Source: Paragordius varius
Lineage: Eukaryota > Nematomorpha
NCBI GenBank assembly: GCA_964247055.1
Contig: OZ176051.1
Span: 14,818,001 to 14,882,000 of the forward strand
Reading direction: 5' to 3'
DNA: 64,000 nucleotides
The notes below the pieces were generated by a model, which was given only the letters and a program-made list of their open reading frames with translations, did not search any database and was not told the origin of the DNA. Numbering within the stretch: the stretch's first letter is position 1; the number at the start of each line of letters is the position of its first letter. Shown one piece after another: positions 57,690-64,000 of the stretch. Both the position numbers and the translations under genes were made by a program.

Positions 57690-58035
57690 ATTATAAATAC
57701 CAACCAATATGAAAAATAATCTATATTCACATAAACATACGATATATAATTGCAAATAAAATATTTTTATTAAAAATTTTAGAGGTTTAAAAGAACGATA
57801 ATAAAGACCTTTTACTAATTAAATCACACAAAATATACTAAGCCGATATTTTTCACTCACTCTCCAAAAACTATGAATAAGAAGCATATTATTTTTAGTT
57901 AGAAAATTTATTTATATATAATAAATCATTATAATATAAATCATAATTCAATGTTGGAATCATTCAGCTTTATGGTCAATATATCATCATTGTCATTGAC
58001 TATGTTAGATTTGCTACAATTTAATGATTAATATC
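57690..58035. other. Intergenic AT-rich spacer, nothing recognised
   Basis: No ORF, repeat or element recognised between the tandem repeats and the inverted duplication. Confidence 0.4.
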
Positions 58036-58039
58036 ATCA

Positions 58040-58470
58040 ATTATTATAATAGGACAGTTGAATTTTGAAAACGATTGCAATAGTGTGGGAGTCTTATTAT
58101 CAGTAACATTATAATTTATACACTTGTTCGATATTCCTTATAATCCTGGTGATCATCTAAATAAAAAAGATTATTGGGTTTTTAAAAATTATAATCACTA
58201 TCTCTTTTTTATGAAATCTAACAAAAATACCTGATAAAAGACTCAATTTATCATCCAAAAGATCACTGGAAAACGTGGATAAAATTAAAAATATTTTACC
58301 ATCAGTCTCTGGAATGATTATATCAGTTAACATAAAAGATAGATGTTTTATGGAATTTAATAAAATGATATTACTGTTCCTACAATCGCTTTCCTGGATT
58401 TCATAACTATTATCACAATTAGAAACGCTAATCGGAGCTAACATCAATTAAAATAAAAAATAAATTAACC
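58040..58470 (-). repeat. Inverted duplication, arm 1 (empty-site arm)
   Basis: - strand copy of 58775-58920 plus 59951-59998: shares TTAGCTCC, GAAATCCA, AATAATCTTTTTTATT, ATCGAACAAGTGTATAAATT, TGTTACTGATAATAAG and CACACTATTGCAATC. Carries the uninterrupted TA site at 58110-58111. Confidence 0.8.
58157..58447 (-). pseudogene. Inverted copy of the putative terminal exon
   Basis: Reads LAPISVSNCDNSYEIQ on the - strand, similar to LAPNSISDCDSLVQEEIQ at 58831-58880. Open for 96 codons, longer than the forward copy because of about 250 bp without counterpart there. Its entry splice site is not conserved. Confidence 0.35.
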
Positions 58471-58803
58471 TTCATAAAATTGGGAAAATATTTTTTTATA
58501 AAAAAGAAAATAAAAAATGTTATAAATTTTTCCATCTGCATTTTCTTTATAAGAGCCAAAACTAAAAAACACGAATCCCTTTCATAGTCTTAACAAAAAA
58601 TACAAATTTGATAAAATTTTCTTCTTCGCACTCATACCATGCCAGAAAAGCTTAGGCGCCTTGTCTTCATAGTGTAGGGAATTTTTCGTGCTGTTTTGGT
58701 TGCTAAAAAGAAAATGTAAAAAGATCATTTTTAATTTGTTTTATAATGAAAAAAGTCATTTTTTGCAAATATTATGAAGGTGAATTATTTTTATATTAAT
58801 TAG

Positions 58804-58883
58804 GGGATTTTAACAATGAGAATGTGTTAGCTCCCAACAGCATTTCGGATTGTGACAGCCTTGTTCAAGAAGAAATCCAATAA
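58804..58883 (+). CDS. Candidate terminal exon (duplicated region, forward copy)
   Basis: After ATTAATTAG, phase-1 GG then GDFNNENVLAPNSISDCD... to TAA 58881. It could be a third KLHL terminal exon or the last exon of another gene. A related sequence in inverted orientation lies at 58157-58450 (LAPISVSNCD). The duplicated, partly conserved reading frame supports coding origin. Confidence 0.35.
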
Positions 58884-58920
58884 TCTTTTTTTATTTTATC
58901 GAACAAGTGTATAAATTATA

Positions 58921-59950
58921 CAGTCATGTAGACTTTTTTTGTTAAAGATTTACTTTTTTTTCGTTAATTGGGTATTAATATTTGGTAAATATTAAAACAA
59001 GAGCAATATGGTATACCATATCATATTCTTTAAAAAAAGTAAAAGAAGTGTGGAGGGGCGCCGGAAATCTTTGGTAAAAAATGAAAATACACTAACTACT
59101 TACCCTTCACTTAAAATTATTGTATAAAAGGGTTAGGAAAATCGTAATTTTTATCTCAATTATAATTTTTTTTGTTTTGATATGGGAACGATTTAAAATA
59201 TGCTATATTAAATAATCATAATAAAAAATTCTTTATAAAATATATCAAAACCATTGTAAAATTTTCCACTTTTATAACATTAATAAACATAAATATATAA
59301 AAAATTTATTCAAAAATTCTTGATATTAGTTATTTTAAGCTAACAAATGGTAAAAAATTAGTCAACGTGACATGTGTAATACAAATAAACCGCTTTATCT
59401 ATTTCTATCAATGTAAGATGTAATTTAAATAAAAAATTAAATTTAATTTTACCCTTAACACTTAATGAAGACGACATTTTGCAAATATTTTGTAAAATAA
59501 AAATGGTGTCGAAATTGTTTCACATGTAACTTTTTTTTTCAAAACAAAATTTTATTTAGATATTTTGGCATATTTATATAATTTTTATTAGGAAAGAAGC
59601 ATAAAGTTATGGGACCGTTTCTTACATTAGTTTATTAAAAATACTAACTCAAATTTTGTCTGGGGTATATTTGGATACCCCATTTTGGGTGTTATATAAA
59701 AATTTTATCAAAAAAATTAATATATAAAATTTTGCAAAAAATTAACGAAAATATTACCATTCCCCTTTAAACAATATTAATTCATTTTTTACCAAAGATT
59801 TTTGACGCCCTTTCCCCACACTTCTTTTAATTTTTTAAAGAATATGATATGGTATACCATATAGCTCTTGTTTTAATATTCTTTACCAAATATTAATACC
59901 CAATTAAAGAAAAAAAGTAAATCTTTAACAAAATAAAGTCTACATGACTG
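58921..59950. mobile_element. Element I: 1030-bp TA-flanked miniature element
   Basis: Ends CAGTCATGTAGACTTT / AAAGTCTACATGACTG with about 165-bp inverted repeats, including the palindrome ATATGGTATACCATAT in each arm; TA at 58919-58920 and 59951-59952. Boundaries are proven by the empty site in arm 1. A family B relic occupies about 59220-59695. Confidence 0.92.
59220..59695 (+). mobile_element. Family B relic B6 inside element I
   Basis: ATCAAAACCATTGTAAAATT, CAACGTGACATGTGT, GTCTGGGGTATATTTGGATA as in family B; left end missing. Confidence 0.7.
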
Positions 59951-60032
59951 TAATGTTACTGATAATAAGCCCACACTATTGCAATCAGTGTTTTCAAAAT
60001 TTAAGACCCATGTTCGGGTAAGTATTACTTGC

Positions 60033-60145
60033 GTCCTTATGCTTAAATCCTTATGCTTAAATCCTTATACTTAAATCCTTAAGCTTACGTCCTTATGCTT
60101 ACATCCTTATGCTTAAATCCTTATGCTTACGTCCTTATGCTTACA
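60033..60145. repeat. 14-bp tandem repeat, left arm
   Basis: Eight units of TCCTTATGCTTAAA with AAA/ACG/ACA endings. Confidence 0.92.
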
Positions 60146-61029
60146 TTTTTGAATAAAAATATAAGTCTGCTCCTAGTAGACTTATTAAAATTTCAAAGTG
60201 GCATAAATTTAAAAATATTGTGAATTTTTGAATTCTGTAAATTGGAGGAGAGAAAGTAAAGTATATTTAACAAATAATTTTTAGGTTTAATTAATGTTGC
60301 TTCAATCTTTTGGCATTAAAAGGGGTTTACACAACCCCTGTTAAAAAATAGAAAAATCCTAAAACATGCATTCAAAATCAAAAGTTTTTTAGAAGAAATA
60401 GGTATGCATTTTATCCAACTATATTTTTTAGATTTTTTTGAGTTATCAAAATTGAAATATCTGCATACTTTGTGAAATAAAAAAAACTACCCATTTTTCA
60501 AATTCTTTATATTGGAGGATAAAAATGATGTATATATAACAAATTATTTATAGGTTTTAGAAATTGAATGATCGCATACACTCTTAGTAAACTAAGCTTC
60601 TTGAAAAAATATATCTGGAACAGAAAACCCAAAGTTTTTTAGAAGGTGTGCAATTGATTTAACCATATTTTTTAGATTTAGATGTCATGGCGATCGAATT
60701 ATCTGCGCACTTTTTGCATTTTGAGGATGAAGCATTGAAGAATCTACTTATTTTATTGGATTTCATAAAATTTTTGCTATTTGATATACAAAATTATATA
60801 TTTATGTTTATTGTCAATAAATATATGATAAAATTACTTTAGTTTCAAACGTCTAAAAATCATTTTAATCCACAGTGCACAAAATCGGAGGCTATAAAAA
60901 ATATTATGATCAATCATATATATTGCATATTAGGAATATCATGGTGCTTGGTTTTAGGTCTAACGAATAATATTGAGGTAAATCCAATTTTGTGGTAATT
61001 GTTCCTAGAAAGGTTAAAAATTAGGCAAA

Positions 61030-61420
61030 TTTATAATTTTTTTATGAAAGCTAAATGCTTCACTTTAAAAATACCATTATATTTTAATATGTACTATATT
61101 CGAAAACAAAAATGAAATTTAAAATTTTAAGCGTAGGTTCCAAAACAACTTTTTGGACTTCTCTAAAATGGGCCACTTTTTTTAAAAAAGCCGATGCGCG
61201 ATAATATTTTTTATATAAATTGAATTCGACAATATAATAGATTTTTTTAAAAATTTTGGCAATCATATTTTATGGTGCTTTAAGATATCACAAAAACACT
61301 TTTGTTTAACATTTCTATCACCTCAAAATTTTGATTAGCTTTTGCTTTAAATTTGGGGAAATATTTAGGGGTCTTTTTGGTCAAAGTTTAATTTAATAAT
61401 ATCATTAAATAAACTATATT
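61030..61420. repeat. Family F copies in the centre of foldback E
   Basis: ATGAAAGCTAAATGCTTCAC, TCTCTAAAATGGGCCACTTT, GATGCGCGATAATA; and a direct partial repeat GAAATTTAAAATTTTAAGCG / TTTGTTTAGAATTTTAAGCG about 340 bp apart. Confidence 0.6.
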
Positions 61421-62358
61421 TGAAAACCAAAATGAAGTTTGTTTAGAATTTTAAGCGTAGACTCCAAATAAGTTTGCCTAATTTGCAACCTTTCGATAAG
61501 GAACAATTACCACAAAATTGGATATACCTCAATATTATTCGTTAGACCTAAAACCAAGCACCATGATATTCCTAATATGCAATATATATGATTGATCATA
61601 ATATTTTTTATAGCCTCCGATTTTGTGCACTGTGGATTAAAATGATTTTTAGACGCTTGAAACTAAAGTAAATTTATCATATATTTATTGACAATAAACA
61701 TAAATATATAATTTTGTATATCAAATAGTAAAAATTTTATGAAATCCAATAAAATAAGTAGATTCTTCAATGCTTCATCCTCAAAATGCAAAAAGTGCGC
61801 AGATAATTCGGCCATGACATCTAAATCTAAAAAATATGGTTAAATCAATTGCACACCTTCTAAAAAACTTTGGGTTTTCTGTTCCAGATATATTTTTTCA
61901 AGAAGCTTAGTTCACTAAGAGTGAATGCGATCATTCAATTTCTAAAACCTATAAATAATTTGTTATATATACATCATTTTTATCCTCCAATTTAAAGAAT
62001 TTGAAAAATGGGTAGTTTTTTTTATTTCACAAAGTATGCAGATATTTCAATTTTGATAACTCAAAAAAATCTAAAAAATATAGTTGGATAAAATGCATAC
62101 CTATTTATTCTAAAAAACTTTTAATTTTGCATGCATGTTTTAGGAATTTTCTATTTTTTAACAGGGGTTGTGTAAACCCCTTTTAATGCCAAAAGATTGA
62201 AGCAACATTACTCAAACCTATAAATTATTTGCTAAATATACTTTACTTTCTCTACTTCAATTTACAGAATTCAAAAATTCACAATATTTTTAAATTTATG
62301 CCACTTTGAAATTTTAATAAGTCTACTAGGAGCAGACTTATATTTTTATTCAAAAATG

Positions 62359-62455
62359 TAAGCATAAGGACGTAAGCATAAGGATGTAAGCATAAGGACG
62401 TAAGCATAAGGATTTAAGCATAAGGATTTAAGCATAAGGATTTAAGTATAAGGAC
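62359..62455. repeat. 14-bp tandem repeat, right arm
   Basis: Seven units in inverse orientation (TTTAAGCATAAGGA); one unit fewer than the left arm and a different unit order. Confidence 0.92.
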
Positions 62456-62486
62456 GTAAGTAATACTTACCCGAACATGGGTCATT

Positions 62487-63000
62487 CATTCCACTCCTTC
62501 GATTCAAATTAGGGTAGTTGATTACCTCAGGCTTGTTTAAAATTAAATTCTTTAATATAGAATAAATCAAAACCATGGCAAAACTTTGCACTTACATAAC
62601 ATTATAAACCGAAATAAAAACTTAATTTAAAAATTGATAGTATTTAAGGTAAAATTCAAAGGTAAAAATTTAATCAACGTGACATGTGTACTTTGCCTCA
62701 ATAAAAAAACAATAAAAAAAAAACCAATTTTTTATTTTATCAATGCTATATGTGATTTAAATAAATAATTAGCTTTAAGTATACCTTTAAAAAATGAAGA
62801 CGATATTTTATAAAAAATAAGGTCGAAGTAGTTATAACTTTTTCATAATATAATTTATTTAATATTTTAACTTATTTATATATATTTTATTAGGATAGAA
62901 GCATAAATTTAAATTCAGACCGTTTCCTTCTGTAGTTTTATAAAAATATTAAATTAAATTTCTGGGATATTTAGGTACCCCGATTTGAATTGAAGTGTTA
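62487..63000 (+). mobile_element. Family B copy B7
   Basis: CCTTCGATTCAAATTAGGGT left, CCCCGATTTGAATTGAAGTG TTAA right; the extreme left end is replaced at the foldback E junction. Confidence 0.75.
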
Positions 63001-63439
63001 AATAAATACATTTTCACATACACCTGAATCATAAGGATCTAGAACCATAATGCTTTTTGTACGATTACTTTAATCATTGCTTTTATATGCGAAAAAAATT
63101 ATTTTAATTTAAATATATATATTATAGATGTACATAGCTTAACCACACTGATTTATCAACAACATAAAGATTGTTTATTTATGTAGTTCTGGATCTGAGG
63201 CTCCAATGAGTTATGGGTGGCCGATAATTAGCTACATCCTTTACTTGTTATGACAGGTAAGCACCAAAAAAATCTTTACATACCAATCATTAAATTTCTT
63301 TGCCTTATTTATATTATTCTTAATATTAATTGTATTTGCAGTGGCTTATAAATATATTCAAAAAATTGCATTTCTACAATAACAAATTATTTTTTTTATT
63401 AATAATAATATTCTATAACACTGCCTCTAAAATCGGGGG

Positions 63440-63985
63440 GTAGATGATGTGTATATATTTTAATAAAAAAATATATCAGAGTGCTTTTGGTTATAGTTCT
63501 TACCAGTAATAAAAGAAAGTTATTTACACTTTTGTGGTAGGTGCCTCATATCAGAAAATGGCAAATTCACTCACATTTTTTTTAATTTTTTGGTGAAAAC
63601 AAGCAATTCAGTACAAAAATATCACTATGATATATCATACACTCATATAAAACCTAAAAATATATTCAAGAAAGTTTGTTTTTAGATGTTGGCTCCGAAA
63701 GTCCCAAATTTTTCTACTCTTCCAAAATGAGCCCTCAAATAAACATAAAATAGCCTTACTTGCGCGATAAAAACTTAAATGTTTAATTTTAATATTAATT
63801 AAAAATATATTCTAAAAATGCGTATTTTTTAAAAATTTTGTTTAAGCGTACTCAAAACTATTTTGAAGCATGATGGAAACGGTATATAAATGCTTTAAGA
63901 CATTATATAAACACTTTGTATAATGCGATGGTTCTGCATTTTTATCACCTCGATCTTGGTCTAATGTTAAATATATGGTGTTTTT
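63440..63985 (+). repeat. Family F copy F4
   Basis: GAGTGCTTTTGGTTATAGTT, CAAATTTTTCTACTCTTCC, ACTTGCGCGATAAAAAC, TAAGCGTACTCAAAACTATT; continues towards the window edge. Confidence 0.65.
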
Positions 63986-64000
63986 AAAAAAAATCACCAA

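Larger units (their letters stand above)
58775..59998 (+). repeat. Inverted duplication, arm 2 (occupied arm)
   Basis: Forward copy of arm 1 interrupted at the TA by element I. Contains the candidate terminal exon 58804-58883. Confidence 0.8.
60005..62483. mobile_element. Foldback E: 2.48-kb near-palindrome
   Basis: Left arm 60005-61025 and right arm 61465-62483 are inverse copies with only scattered differences. Ends GACCCATGTTCGGGTAAGTA and inverse. Each arm begins with 7-8 tandem 14-bp units. The centre (about 61030-61465) carries family F-like sequence in two direct parts. Confidence 0.9.

Noticed and set aside
60033-60145. Regular short repeats suggesting a CRISPR-like array
   Set aside because: Units are contiguous 14-mers without spacers, mirrored in an inverted arm of a eukaryotic foldback.

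Overview
The window looks like a very AT-rich metazoan genome, swamped by transposable elements. It has spliced animal-type genes (a BTB-BACK-Kelch protein) and animal-type elements: hAT, Tc1/mariner-like and TTAA-targeting miniature elements, a Helitron, RTE-type LINEs, one fossil LTR element and hammerhead-ribozyme repeats. Two introns are tiny (22 and 32 nt) while the rest run to kilobases. That fits a once compact genome later inflated by transposons. Some highly derived parasitic animals, such as myxozoans or dicyemids, would fit, but the sequence does not settle the species.

Only two host genes are well supported, both on the + strand. Gene 1 (5703-7928, three exons, 321 aa) is uncharacterised and looks beta-propeller-like. 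It contains a 22-nt intron, and an AATAAA overlaps its stop codon. Gene 2 (25518-53840, 13 exons, 671 aa) is a Kelch-like (KLHL) CUL3-adaptor type protein. All twelve introns are GT-AG and the reading frame is continuous across every junction. Its first intron is 32 nt; the others are 0.9-7.5 kb and consist almost entirely of transposons. Two further terminal exons with the same splice phase lie downstream (54560-54651 and 58804-58883).

Layout. 0-5.3 kb: LINE endonuclease relic, ACTTGAA minisatellites, a TTAA element (B1) and a hAT relic (2822-5117) with a perfect 8-bp target duplication. 5.7-8.2 kb: gene 1 with miniature elements. 8.3-13.8 kb: dispersed repeats and a hAT 5' fragment. 14.3-19 kb: an RTE LINE (- strand) split by a hAT-type element that is itself split by a Helitron. 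19.4-25 kb: miniature elements, including one TTAA element inside another. 25.5-54 kb: KLHL gene. Its introns hold decayed copies of exon 3, a LINE carrying a DUF659 hAT, hammerhead-like motifs, a mariner relic, a fossil LTR element nested in a miniature element, and a 1.56-kb foldback. 54-57 kb: dense family A copies. 57-62.5 kb: tandem repeats, an inverted duplication of a putative terminal exon, one arm of which is an intact empty site for a TA-flanked element in the other, and a 2.5-kb near-palindrome with 14-bp tandem repeats. 62.5-64 kb: further dispersed repeats.

The main theme is that mobile elements repeatedly landed in what appear to have been very short introns. Many end only 13-35 nt from a Kelch exon, while the Kelch reading frame stayed intact. 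Coordinates of TE edges without a target duplication are approximate, and family names A-H are mine.
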